Shown here one piece after another: positions 23,694-34,402 of a stretch of 64,000 nt of DNA. Below the pieces are notes generated by a model that was given only the letters and a program-made list of their open reading frames with translations, was not told the DNA's origin and ran no database searches. The position numbers and the translations under genes were made by a program. Source of the DNA: Liquidambar formosana (lineage: Eukaryota; Streptophyta; Magnoliopsida; Saxifragales; Altingiaceae); assembly GCA_039720395.1 (NCBI GenBank), contig CM077822.1:25435578-25499577 (forward strand), in the 5' to 3' direction. How positions within the stretch are numbered: the stretch's first letter is position 1; the number at the start of each line of letters is the position of its first letter.

Positions 23694-25090
23694 TTGGTAC
23701 CTAGACCACATGACCATGGACTAATTGGAACTACATGGGTGCTTAGAAACAAAAACGATGAATCCGGAGTTGTTACTAGAAACAAGGCTCGACTTATAGC
23801 CCAAAGTTATAATCAACAAGAAGGCATAGATTATGATGAAACCTATGCTCCCGTAGCTAGACTTGAAGCCATAAAAATGTTACTTGCATATGCATGTCAT
23901 AAAGATTTTAAATTATTTCAAATGGATGTCAAAAGTGCATTTTTAAATGGTTTCATTGAAGAGGAAGTTTCGGTCGAACAACCTCCCGGTTTTGAAAGTC
24001 ATGAATTTCCAAATCATGTTTTTAAACTAAGAAAATCTTTATATGGTTTGAAACAAGCTCCTAGAGCTTGGTATGAAAGACTTAGTGGTTTTCTAATAAA
24101 AAATGGTTTTAAAAGAGGAAAACTTGACACCACACTTTTCATTAAAACCATTGATGATGATATGCTTTTAGTCCAAATATATGTTGATGACATCATTTTT
24201 GGATCCACTAATGAGAATCTTTGCAAAGAATTTTCTAAGATTATGCAGGAAGAATTTGAGATGAGCATGATGGGAGAATTGACATTCTTCCTTGGACTTC
24301 AAATCAAACAAACAAAGGAAGGAACTTTCATCAATCAATCCAAATATGTCAAAGATTTACTCAAAAAGTATGGTTTGGAAGATGGAAGAGAATTTTCTAC
24401 TCCCATGAGCACCTCTCTCAAAATTGACAAGGATGAAAAAGGTAAAAATGTTGATCAAAAGAAGTATAGAGGTATGATCGGTAGTTTACTCCATTTAACC
24501 GCAAGTAGACCCGATATTATGTTTAGTGTTTGCTTGTGTGCTAGATTTCAATCATGTCCTAAAGAATCTCACATGCTAGCCGTTAAGCATATTTTTAAAT
24601 ACTTGAGTGGCTCTATTAATCTTGGTTTGTGGTTTCCTAAGTATACCTCTTTTGATATGCTTAGTTATTCCGATGCGGACTTTGCTGGTGGCAAAGATGA
24701 CCGCAAGAACACTAGTGGGACTTGCCATTTCTTAGGACATTCACTAGTATCTTGGTTTAGTAAAAAACAAACATCAGTTGCACGCTCAACCACCGAAGCC
24801 AAATACATTGCGGCTGGTAGTTGTTGTGCACAAGTGTTGTACATGAAACAACAACTTGAAGACTATGGACTTCACTGTGATCACATTTCCATTAAATGTG
24901 ACAATACTAGTGCTACCAACTTGACCAAGAACCCTATACAACACTCACGAACTAACACATTGAGATTAGACATCATTTCATTCGTGATCATGTTCAAAGA
25001 GGTGATGTTGAAATTGATTTCATAGATACCGACCATCAATTGGCCGATATCTTTACAAAACCCCTTCAAGAAGACCGTTTTAACTTCATT
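23694..25090 (+). pseudogene. Copia 1 reverse transcriptase and RNase H
   Basis: The longest open stretch in the window (443 codons). RT motifs: ARLIAQSYNQQEGIDYDET, QMDVKSAFLNG, SLYGLKQAPRAWY and the catalytic YVDD at about 24181. RNase H follows: SDADFAGGKDD, VSWFSKKQTSVARSTTEAKY and CDNTSA. The upstream end is cut by a TAG at about 23688, and a frameshift near 24960 moves the ADIFTKPL tail to another frame (about 25040). Catalytic residues are intact, so this is the best-preserved domain of the element. Confidence 0.92.
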
Positions 25091-25239
25091 GAAAGAGAAC
25101 TTGGGATGTGTTTAATGCATGATGTAGTGAATTGATGAATATTTATGATTTCTAATCCATGATTTATACATATCTTGATGTTTTCATATATTACACACTT
25201 TATATTGCTCACTCAAAAGAATTTTGGCTAAAACTGAAT

Positions 25240-25500
25240 TATCAGGTGATTTAGTCAACTGAAAAGTCAATTCAGTCGACTGAATGGGCAATTAAGTCGA
25301 CTGAATTAACCTTTTAGTCCACTAAATCAGGCCCTGCCTTTACTCTCACCTACTGGCTAATTCAGTCAACTGAATGGTCATTTCAGTCAACTGAAGGAGC
25401 GAAATGAACATTCAGTCTACTGATTTAGGCAGTAGCTTATGCTCATTTTCACAGAGCAATTTAGTCGACTGAAAGGCTAAATTAGTGGATTGAATCTACG
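25240..25500. repeat. Cluster of TCAGTCGACTGA-type palindromes
   Basis: About ten variants of the palindrome TTCAGTCGACTGAA lie between pol and ORF3 of Copia 1. The same motif forms clusters in both LTRs (19434-19555 and 27780-27945). No coding sequence overlaps. Confidence 0.85.
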
Positions 25501-25599
25501 ATTTTATAAATATAACCCGCGGCTGTTCATTTCAAATCACACCCCTTCCTGCGACGCTTTCACTTCTCTCTCTCTCAAACCTTCCAAACCCTAACGAAA

Positions 25600-26969
25600 A
25601 TGGCTCCCAAGTCCAAGAATCCCTCCAAACGTCCTCTCACGGGTGAGGGTTCATCACGAAACCTCAGGCTTAGGGTTCAAAACCCTCCACCACCGCCTCC
25701 TCTAGTGCAACCACCCATTGATCAACAACCCGATGAAGAAGAAGGCGGGGAATTTGTTTCTCTGGACGCACAGCGAAAGTTTGATGAGGATTTCAGTCGT
25801 CGCACCATCGTGTTCGGTAAATATGCACCTTTGGATTTCTTTGAAGAGCATTTTGTTCTTATTGCGAATTATTTTCGTCTTTTGGGTTGGGATTCATTCA
25901 TTTTTTTTTGAAAAAACCCATGTATACTTATCTCGTTCGTATTTTCTCCACCAATCTTGATTTCATTAACAATCATATCCTTTGGTCTCAAGTTGGTGGT
26001 AAAACTATCTCTATAGATCAAAACCTCCTTGCACAAATCTTTTATATTCCTCGTGGTCAATATCAAATTCTTGTGACCAACGAGTGGACTCAATTTCAAG
26101 GCTATGATCCTATCCAAGCCATTAATCAAATCTGTGGCTGAGAAGATATTGTTAACCATTTTAAACCCAAAGCCAAAGAACTTACTCTCAATGCTTGATT
26201 GATTCATCACATGATCACGTACAACATCCTTCCAAGGGGTGGAGGACGTGACCATGTTTCATACTTTGATATCTTTCTTATCTGGTGCATCATGTATACT
26301 ATTCCCATTGATTTTCTTTTCATCATTTCCAACCACATCATCGATTGTCAAAAGAAGAAAGTGGCTAGTCTCCCCTATGGCTTCGCCTTAACTCCTGTTT
26401 TTGAGCATTTCTAAGTACCTCTTGATGAGGAAGCCGTAGTCACCATTTCTCACACCAACACCTACTCAAATATGACTCTCAAACAAATGCACTATAAATT
26501 CTCTTCTATAGGGTGGAGACATTGACCCGCCCGCAGAGCATGATGAGCATGGCATAGATATTGAGCCTCCACAACTACCTCCTGAGTTCGAGCCTCCTCC
26601 CTTTGAGCCTCTACAATAACCATAGCAGTAGTCCACCATCCCTCCTACCGGCATTCAGACCATCTTGACCGCTATTCAGGGTTTGTAGGTTTCCATTGAT
26701 GGTGTTGGCACCCGTTTATTGGTTCTTGAGAACCGTCAAACACAAATCGAGAATGATATGGACACCTTGAAGCGCTATGGTGATATCTTTACCTCTAAGG
26801 TGGACCAGCGTCTTGCCAGACTGAGACTGACATGCACACTGTGTGTAACTCCTTGACAGCCATTGAGCGCTATGCCCGTCGCACTGCACCTCCACCACCC
26901 CCTCCACCTCCTGCACCTGAGGATCCGAACACACCTGGCCTTCCTGAGTATATTGACTTGGACCCCTAG
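25600..26969 (+). pseudogene. Copia 1 envelope-like ORF3, broken
   Basis: Starts MAPKSKNPSKRPLTGEG with a basic, proline-rich N-terminus, then RRTIVFGKYAPLDF at about residue 65. A frameshift lies in the T/A run near 25900. Later pieces in other frames include ILPRGGGRDHVSYFD and LPYGFALTPVFEHF near 26230-26410, recognisable from the plant 'putative transposon protein' family found 3' of pol in Sireviruses. The tail (26690-26830) has a heptad-like ENRQTQIENDMDTLKR section. Stops near 26139, 26196, 26412 and 26689. Function in the family is unproven; no clear membrane span is visible. Confidence 0.72.
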
Positions 26970-26979
26970 CTTTTTGTCT

Positions 26980-27302
26980 GATGACAAAAGGGGGAGATGT
27001 TCTGATTGATGTACTTTTTAACATACTTTTTGACACAATATTTTGGAGAACTAGTTTGACACATTTCTTTTCTTTATGTTTACCACAGTTATCTAACTCT
27101 TACTCATGACTCTTTTAGAAATGTATTAAAACTATAGTTTATATTTAGTTTATTTCCCTTATAATGTGTTGTGCCTATTGATTATTGCATTATATTTCAT
27201 CTATGCATATTGTGAGGGGGAGCTTGTTCCATATAATCGTGTATTTTAAATCCTTATATGCTTTATACATCAATAGTTTGTCATCATCAAAAAGGAGGAG
27301 AT
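26980..27302 (+). promoter_or_regulatory. Copia 1 polypurine tracts
   Basis: Three purine runs precede the 3' LTR: ACAAAAGGGGGAGATG near 26983, GTGAGGGGGAG near 27211, and AAAAAGGAGGAGAT ending at 27302, directly against the LTR. The last is the likely plus-strand primer. Multiple PPT-like motifs are a reported Sirevirus trait. Confidence 0.75.
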
Positions 27303-28583
27303 TGTTGGCCCTAAGGTTATATGACCGAGGGCATATCCGAGATTTTGATGATAACAAAGGATCGATGTTAGTATTAATAGTTTATATGTCAGATAATGAT
27401 CAAAGCTAGGTACTCAATAATGAAACATATCAAGCACTAGCAAGAATTGATTATCTCAAGACACATCCATACCACGGAACTCAAAGCACATGCTTATAAT
27501 ATCAAGGGCAATCAAGCATACGAGCATAGAAAGCATGCAAAAGACCTACAAACACTCAAGACCAAGCTAGCATTGTCAATGAAGATATTTGAATAGCAAT
27601 GAGTGAGGAAATAGGTTTTTGATGTACTTGATTACTCATATAATCGCTCTATTGACCTAAATGGACCTTAGGATCCTTGGGTAAACTTATTTTATCATTT
27701 GAACAAGGCCTAAGTTGATACAAATGAACTTGATTGATTTAAACTTCTGATATATTCGTTATAATTCATTTCTGCCCATTTCAGTCGACTCATTCTTCAA
27801 ACCAGTCAACTCATTTGGCCAGTATGAGACCCTTGTTGTGTCTTCTGATTATGCCTAAATCAATCCACTGAATTCCCAATTCAGTCGACTGATTTGGCAA
27901 ATCAATCGACTGAATTGAATATTCAATCGACTGATTTTGCGATCTCAGGACTCCAACGGCTAGTTTTTGAAAGGTTGTTAGGCATTAAATGCCACCAAAC
28001 GGTTCTTTCCCGGCATTTATTGCACCAAACGGTCATATTATTCATATTGCCTATATAAATAATGATTCAAATGCATTTATGACAACCAATACAAGAGCAT
28101 TCATTGTTTTCAATCCTCTAGCCCTAAATTCATTAAGAGCATTCATTGAGCAATCAATTAGAAGAGAACGGAGCTTTTAATCTCTATGTTATTCACTCTT
28201 GAAGAGAGTTTTCTTTGTACACAATCTCATCTCTACAAACTTATAATCAAGGGTTGGTGATAACCCTATTCTTTGCACTTGAGGACGTGTGGTTGAGTAA
28301 GTGTTGGTTGTAGGCACTTGATTTGTAAAGGTTTGTTGCTCCACCTTGAAGGAGAGTGATAGTGGATTGGTGAATCCTTAAGCGAGCTCTTGAGGTAAGG
28401 ACGTAGGTGGGAAGGCCAAACCTCGTTAAATCTTGTGTTTGCATTCTCTATATCTCATTCTCTTTGCTACTTATTATTGATATATCTCTATTTGCAATAA
28501 TCTGATTTTAGTTTGTAATCATATTTTTTAATTGGCCAACAACCCTATTCACCCCCCTCTAGGGTTGTTTACTTGGGACAACA
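27303..28583 (+). repeat. Copia 1 3' LTR
   Basis: Begins TGTTGGCCCTAAGG and ends GGACAACA, followed by GTATA. Differences from the 5' LTR are scattered substitutions plus an extra palindrome-bearing stretch at about 27868-27910, so the element is not brand new. Confidence 0.92.
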
Positions 28584-29205
28584 GTATAATTGAGGGTTAT
28601 TGATGCTTAAATGCAATAAATTCGTGGTAGTTTTCTTGTGAGCTCTAGAAGTGTTCTTAGCTTCAGCTATAAAATGTAGAATTATTGGCACCTTTGTGTG
28701 GTGCTTGATGATCTTCTATGAGTTTGGATGAATGTTTGAAGGTGTAAGAATTTTTGTAGAATGTTGATTTAAGGTTGTGTTTGTTATGAGTGAATAAAGG
28801 AGGGAATGGAATGGTGATTCCATTAGCTAAAAAAAGTGATAGTTTGGTAGCCCAAAAGAATGAAATGATTATTCCCTCGTGGAGCCTATTTCCTCCAAGA
28901 AAGAAATACTCATTCCCCCCCAAACCAAGAAGAATGACCATTTCCACCCCTTCAGGAATGAAATCACAAAAAGTGGGTCTCACGTGATATCTCTCCCATT
29001 CCATTCTCACCCTTTACAAAACATTATAATGGAATGACTATTCTCATTCGATTCTCATTCCAATTCCATCATCACAAACCAAATGTAGCCTTAGAGATTT
29101 GACAATTAATGAGATTTTTATTTTCACCCCTTTATAGCATTAATTTAAAATTTAAATTTGATTAAAAGACTTGGTTGTCCATGTGATGACGTTTTTATAA
29201 TGTTG
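28584..29205 (+). repeat. Segmental repeat copy C, middle piece
   Basis: Continues copy C after Copia 1: GATAAATT.GTGGTAGTTTTC and TGGTGCTTGATGATC align with 8295-8420 of copy A, and the end near 29205 (ATGTTGAC) with 8675. A Tourist MITE interrupts it. Confidence 0.78.
28772..29090. mobile_element. Tourist-like MITE
   Basis: 319 bp with TTA at 28769-28771 and 29091-29093. The ends, AGGTTGTGTTTGTTATGA and, inverted, GGCTACATTTGGTTTGTGA, match the Harbinger GTGTTTGGTT theme imperfectly. The interior is GGAATG/CATTCC rich. Absent at the same place in copy A (about 8440), which gives an empty site. Confidence 0.72.
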
Positions 29206-29512
29206 ACAGAACCTGTGTTCCATGGACTCGACGGTTTACCCTCGGAGTACTTGTGTCGACACAACACGAGTACCAGTATGGGATCCACAACAGATTTAGC
29301 AACTAGAAATTGGACATGGCAAGGAAGAGGAGGAGGAAGAGAAGAAGAAAAACAACAAAAGAGAGAGATTGGGAGAGAGAAGGGGTACATATCTTGTCAT
29401 AGGAGGTGTTGTCAGAAGAATGGTGCTGGGGATGGGCCAAAACTAGTGCTTGTAAGGTCCTCGGAGTTTGTCGTTCTCATCGTCATTGTCAAAGAGCTCA
29501 TTGTGGTTGTAT
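29206..29512. mobile_element. Left part of an older TIR element, split by Copia 2
   Basis: Copy A continues without this DNA (8675 onward). The left end GTGTTCCATGGACT pairs with the inverted right end GTGTTACATGGACT near 42970. The right part is 42599-42972. Copia 2 inserted between them. No transposase seen; the small frame at 29158-29517 is not supported as a gene. Confidence 0.45.
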
Positions 29513-30126
29513 TGTAAGAATTATTGGTGAGTAAACTTTCAAAACTTGTAACCTATGAGGCCTTAATATGGGAATTAACCCTTATGACTGTTGGGCTGTT
29601 ACAAGCCCAATTAATTTGGTTGTTATAATTTTATTGCACTAGCTATTAGGGCATTAAAGCCCAAGACCTAGATGCCTATATAAAGACACACACCAAGAGA
29701 CCTAAAACATATCAGACACATACGTTATTCTCTTCTCTTCTCTTTACAGTTTACATTCTTCATTCTTTTCTCTATATTTTCATATATTTTGGGACAATTG
29801 ATCGAGGACTGTTCACATTACTCTTCTTGTGAACGAACTCATAGAAGAGCTAGCTGTGAGCTTCTGGGGTTGTATCTTGAAGGTGTTGTTGTCCGCTAGA
29901 ACCTGTACATAGGGAGGCAATAACTCCTTTACGATAACATGAGCACACGTACCTTCCCACAGGCCAACTATTCCAACTTTATCTCTTTAATTTTCTCTCA
30001 TATTGTTATGCTTTATAATTTCAACTGTTATTACTTGTGTGATTTGATATTTTATATTGTGAAATTTTTTTAACTTCTATTAATTATTTGAACATTTAGA
30101 TCAATTACACAGAAATTTCCCCAACA
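29513..30126 (+). repeat. Copia 2 5' LTR
   Basis: 614 bp, TG...CA. A TATA-like GCCTATATAAAGACAC lies near 29672 and a CT-rich leader follows. Collinear with the split 3' LTR. Confidence 0.92.
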
Positions 30127-31027
30127 ATCTAAAGGAGTTATCAAACGTATTCCATGTTTATAATAAAAACGTTGTGAGATAGAAACTTAGTGGTACACAT
30201 CTTTCAAGAATTAAATTATTGTTTTATATTTATTTATTCAAAGCAAAATAAAGAACTTTACATTAGTTGTTTACTGTTTCACCAAGAACTTTGCTTGTTA
30301 AAATAATATTTGTGCTTTATATGTGAAAAGAAAAAAAGAAAAAAAAACTATCTCACGATTGTTTGCTTTTCAAATATATTAACTTATAATAATAATAGAA
30401 AAAAACAGTTCCTTTTTAAGAAGTTTTGTAACAATTTCTGGTGATATAAAAAACTGTTACGGATTGTAACAGTTTTGTATTAATAGTTTTAAAAAACAGT
30501 TTTGTATTTACTATTTAACAAAAAACATATTTATTAAAAAAAAAAAAAACAGTTTTGTATTAATAGTTTTAAAAAACAGTTTTATATTTGCCGGTTTACA
30601 AAAATAGCTTTGCTATAATAACAGCAATAAAATCAGTTTATTATATACTATTCATTTTGAAGGAAAAAAAAAAGGGAAAATTAGAAATAACCCCTATTAG
30701 GGGTATGCCTTTAGTAAAAAACCCTACTTAAGATTTAGTAATTTAATAACCCCTTTTTTAAGTTTTTATTTGTGGTAAGGTAGATAGGTGATTTTGTATA
30801 CCAATTATACCCTTTTATTGACCTTTCTGTATCTCTTCCATATCAGATATGGAAAAATCGGATTTCCATGTTAAGATATTACTAATGTAATCGTTTTTGG
30901 GGGGATATCATATCGTGGGAGAGGGATTTCGGCTCCATCATGCTTCTCTCTCTTCAAACCAGTGCCAATCAAGGGAATTTAAATTTGAATTCCAAATTTT
31001 TCTCTCTTCAAGCGGTTGCACGGGATT

Positions 31028-31356
31028 CAGTAAAGTGGTACTGTTGTGGATGCATTCCATTGACCATTATCACATTAGAAGTTATTGTGCTAAATTAACT
31101 AGCAATTATGTGCAAATCAGTAAGAGTACAATTTTTTTGTGACACTTTAACATGTTTTCCAATCTTGCAATCTTCAATAGGAACCCACTATGTCTACTAC
31201 TTCGTTGGATGTGTGGTAAAATGATGTTCGTAATTAATGCACTTGTGTTCATGGTATTGTTATTTTAAACTACAAACAGTAAAGCGGTGCTGTTGTGGAT
31301 GCATTCCATTGACCATTACCACATTAGAAGTTATTGTGCTGAATTAATCGGCAATT
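31028..31356. repeat. Direct duplication of an 80-bp segment
   Basis: The segment starting CAGTAAAG(C/T)GGT and running through CATTCCATTGACCATTA to AGAAGTTATTGTGCT occurs at about 31028-31105 and 31279-31356, 251 bp apart. Confidence 0.8.
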
Positions 31357-31527
31357 TTGTGCAAATCAATAATCATAAATTGTGCATGGTATTCGTAAAT
31401 TTGAATTGTTATGATTACAGAACATCAAAAAAGGCACTGTAATCAGTGGAAAATATGTACACCCATGTTCACAATTCAAGCGTAAGTATACTTCTTTGTA
31501 CATGTTAGCCCAACATACTACTCCTAG

Positions 31528-31812
31528 TTAACCCCTGTTTACTTTCTCTTCGCCCTTTGGTTTTTGGATACGCGATGGACAGCGGCTGGATGGTGATTGC
31601 AGTGCTCTTGTTTGGAGTAGTTGTTTGCCTTGCCCATTTTGACGTCTATGATCAGGACCGTCCCTAATGATTTCTTGGATGATGTCCTTTTTGAAGCTTT
31701 GAACTTCTTTTGCAATCATGATCTCTAGAATTACATTTCCATAGAAGAAATCAAACATGAGATTGCAGACAATGATTCCACAATCGAGGCTGCAAAAAAC
31801 AAATTCACACAT
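31528..31812 (-). pseudogene. Ulp1-type (C48) cysteine protease C-terminal fragment
   Basis: The minus-strand frame contains SLDCGIIVCNLMFDFF, matching the DCGxFVC motif around the catalytic cysteine of Ulp1/SENP SUMO proteases, followed by a helix-like KEVQSFKKDIIQEI section where these domains normally end. The catalytic histidine and aspartate regions were not found upstream (they would lie beyond 31812), where the sequence is repetitive. A captured or transposon-encoded remnant, about 94 codons. The cysteine itself is kept. Confidence 0.6.
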
Positions 31813-31884
31813 TAATTTTTTATAAATGATTCATGTGGTCTTCATATGTTGTTGAGCAGCGTTGATGCATATGTGTTTGTAAAC

Positions 31885-32420
31885 ATATTGACAGTATCAT
31901 AATATTGTTGCATCACATAAAAAGTGAAAACAAAATATTAACATTGTAAATATAGTGTCCAACAGTACCATTATACTGTTGCAACAGTAGGTTGATATTG
32001 TTGGAAGTGTATAATTTGTCAAGATTATTTAACAAGTAATCAAAATATACAAACCAACAGTACCAATATACTGTTGGAACAATCGTTTTTCAGAACCACA
32101 CATTTACAAAATCAGAGAGATGAAATAATAATGTGCAACAGTAAGTTGATGCTGTTGAATGTGTTTAATTTGTCAACATTATTTCACAAGAAATCATAAT
32201 ATACGCACAAATAGTACCAATATACTGTTGGAACAATATTTTTCAGAACCACACAATAACAAAGATCAAAAATATGAAATATTAATGTGAAATAGTAAGG
32301 TAATTCTGTTAAAAGCGTATAATTTGTCTTCTATAATTTATTTCAATGTTGGGCCAATTTGTGGACACCAACAATACCAATGTACAGTTGGATCACTATT
32401 TTTTCAAAACCACACAAGAA
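31885..32420. repeat. Degenerate tandem repeat, about 155-160 bp period
   Basis: The string CAGTACCAATATACTGTTGG and variants recur near 31966, 32061, 32215 and 32375, each of the later three followed by TTTTTCA(G/A)AACCACAC. Each core is itself an imperfect palindrome (CAGTA...TACTG). Units have decayed and the first spacing is shorter (95 bp). Confidence 0.75.
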
Positions 32421-33450
32421 TCAAAACTAAATGGGGTTTTCACACACAAAAGTTTCCCATTCAAACCCAAAAAATAGTGTCGTCATTCTATATCACTTCA
32501 CAAATCCAAATATTTGCATGACAAATATACCAAATGGAGTTTCTATATGGACCGATTCACTGTTGGGTTTAGATTTTTGCAATATTGTCCACAATATATC
32601 ATTTAAACAAAATCAAACTCATCTACAAAACATACCGACTTATTTTAGTAATATTATTCACATGATTTAATCTAAAAACATACCATTTTACTGTTTCGAT
32701 CATGGAAATAAACAAAAAAAAAAAAAAAAAGTTTGAAACAATAACTCACTTCTTTTCTGCATTTTTGTTCTACAATCAAACCCTTAGGTCATCAATCGTT
32801 GTTCTTCAATCCGTCTTGTAGAACTTCTATTGGGGGACATTCGAACGTGAGGCAAAAACCCTAGGAAAGAGTTTTGGTGCTATTCTAACGATGGAAGGTG
32901 TGTTTTTGGAAGAATTGAATGTGCTGTGTTTTTCTATATTTGCTGCCAAAAAAAATGGAACGTGGAAGGTGGGAAGCCTGATTTTTCGCCTAGGTGTGTG
33001 AGATGGCACGATTGTAAATTAAGGCAACTTGTAAAAATAAGGGTGTTTTAGTATTTTTACTAAACGTCAGTTTTAATGGGTTCTATTATCTTAGAACTCT
33101 TATACATGGGGATTTTGGCCAAAAATCCAAACAAAAAAAAAAAAAAAAACTGTTTTTTGTATAATACAGTTTTCCGTACTATTTTAGATAATTAAAAATA
33201 AAACAATTTTGTTTACTGTTTTATTTATAAAAAAATAAAAATAAAATAAAAAAATACAGTTTTGTTTACTATTTTAAATTTGAAGACAATAATTAGTGAT
33301 AATAATGAATTTTCATTCGCATAAATTTAATTGCTAGTTTGTATTAGTTTATAAAATAGATGCATTAATTTAATTGTTGAAAATTTGTTTGAATAACATA
33401 ATATTTAAATTGTGCAGTGTGATTTATTTGCCCTTGCTTAAATAATATAG

Positions 33451-34308
33451 ATGGCATCTGAAGAGGCTAATTCAATAAAGCTCGAAAAATTTAATGGTCG
33501 AAACTTTAGGATATGGCAAAGTCAAATAATCTATTGGTTAACTGTGCTAGGTTTTTATTCTGCCTTAGAAGAACCAACACCAACTCCTAGTGAAACGGCT
33601 AAGGAATCAACGTCATCTACACCAACCCTCTCTAAGGACCAAATAGATTTCCATTGTCACCATAGGATCCTTAGTGCACTTTCTGACCATTTATATGATG
33701 TTTATTGTTCCACCACTAGTAGTGCAAAAGAACTTTGGAGTCTCTTGGAAGCTGAGTATGGAATTGAGGATGCTGGTATAGAAAGGTTTAGTGTTTCAAA
33801 TTTTAATAAATATGTTATGAAAGTTGAAAAATCAATAAATGCCCAAATCCATGAGTTTCAAGAAATGTTAAAAGAAGTAGAGAAAAAATTTACCAAACTT
33901 AGTTAAGATTTTAAGGTATCATGCGTAATTGATAAACTTCTACCTTTATGGTCCAGTTTTGCTAAGTCACTTAGACATAAACAAGGAGATTTGACTTTGA
34001 CCCAAGTCTTTAGTTCTATTAGAATTGAAGAACAACATAGGGGAGAGTCCAAAAAATCAAATGAACAGGAGGCTAAGTTGAACTTAGTAGAAAATAATAG
34101 AAATCCCAACTCCAATTTCAACAATAGAGGTCAAAACCAATTCTATCATAGAGGGAGAAACTTTAAAAAGGATTACAGGAGGAATAATAATAGCCAAACT
34201 GGAAACCACCAACAACAAAATAAGAATAAGGGCAAGTAAGGTGAAAAGAGGCTGTGTTTCGTATGTGGGAGGTCCAATCACTTGGCCAAAGATTGTTTCT
34301 TCAAAAAG
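33451..34308 (+). pseudogene. Copia 2 gag, first of two tandem copies
   Basis: Starts MASEEANSIKLEKFNGRNF, then IWQSQIIYWL and the UBN2-type region. Stops at 33904 (TAA) and about 34237 (TAA), both absent from the second copy. The zinc knuckle near 34255-34300 keeps all CCHC ligands (CFVCGRSNHLAKDC). The surrounding unit 33371-34308 is repeated at 34323-35265. Confidence 0.88.
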
Positions 34309-34402
34309 AACATTCATTATTTTAATTGTTGAAAATTTGTTTGAATAACATAATATTTAAATTGTGTAGTGTGATTTATTTGCCCTTGCTTAAATAATAT
34401 AG

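Larger units (their letters stand above)
18949..28583 (+). mobile_element. Copia 1: full-length Sirevirus-like LTR retrotransposon
   Basis: 9,635 bp, bounded by LTRs of 1,247 and 1,281 bp that start TGTTGGCCC and end GGACAACA. It is flanked by perfect 5-bp duplications GTATA (18944-18948 and 28584-28588). Internal order is PBS, gag with a long extension, protease, integrase, reverse transcriptase, RNase H, envelope-like ORF3, then polypurine tracts: the Copia order with the extras of the SIRE/Maximus (Sirevirus) group. All ORFs contain stops or frameshifts, so it could move only in trans. It sits inside repeat copy C. Lineage is inferred from structure. Confidence 0.92.
30675..33135. mobile_element. 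Probable MULE-like insertion carrying a Ulp1 fragment
   Basis: Left end GGGAAAATTAGAAATAACCCC and right end, inverted, GGATTTTTGGCCAAAATCCCC share a loose TIR style, including nearby TTTAGTAAAAA.AC.C on both sides. Poly-A on both flanks hides any target duplication. Inside are an antisense Ulp1-type protease fragment, a duplicated 80-bp segment and a minisatellite-like repeat. Some plant Mutator-like elements (Kaonashi/KI-MULE) carry Ulp1 domains, which supports the class; boundaries are inferred. Confidence 0.5.
30127..33450 (+). other. Copia 2 leader, interrupted
   Basis: AT-rich leader with repeated ACAGTTTTGT(A/T)TT motifs on both sides of a foreign block at about 30675-33135 (near 30470, 30550 and again 33170-33270). 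The matching style on both sides argues that the block is an insertion. No primer binding site recognised. Confidence 0.6.

Noticed and set aside
26466..27036. Minus-strand Gly/Ser-rich ORFs
   Set aside because: Antisense reading of the degenerate ORF3 tail of Copia 1.
29158..29517. 119-codon ORF with acidic and arginine stretches
   Set aside because: Composed of low-complexity GA-rich DNA within a TIR element and running into the Copia 2 LTR.
31885..32420. CRISPR-like array
   Set aside because: Repeats are degenerate, unit spacing varies, spacers are themselves repeated, and the DNA is plant nuclear.
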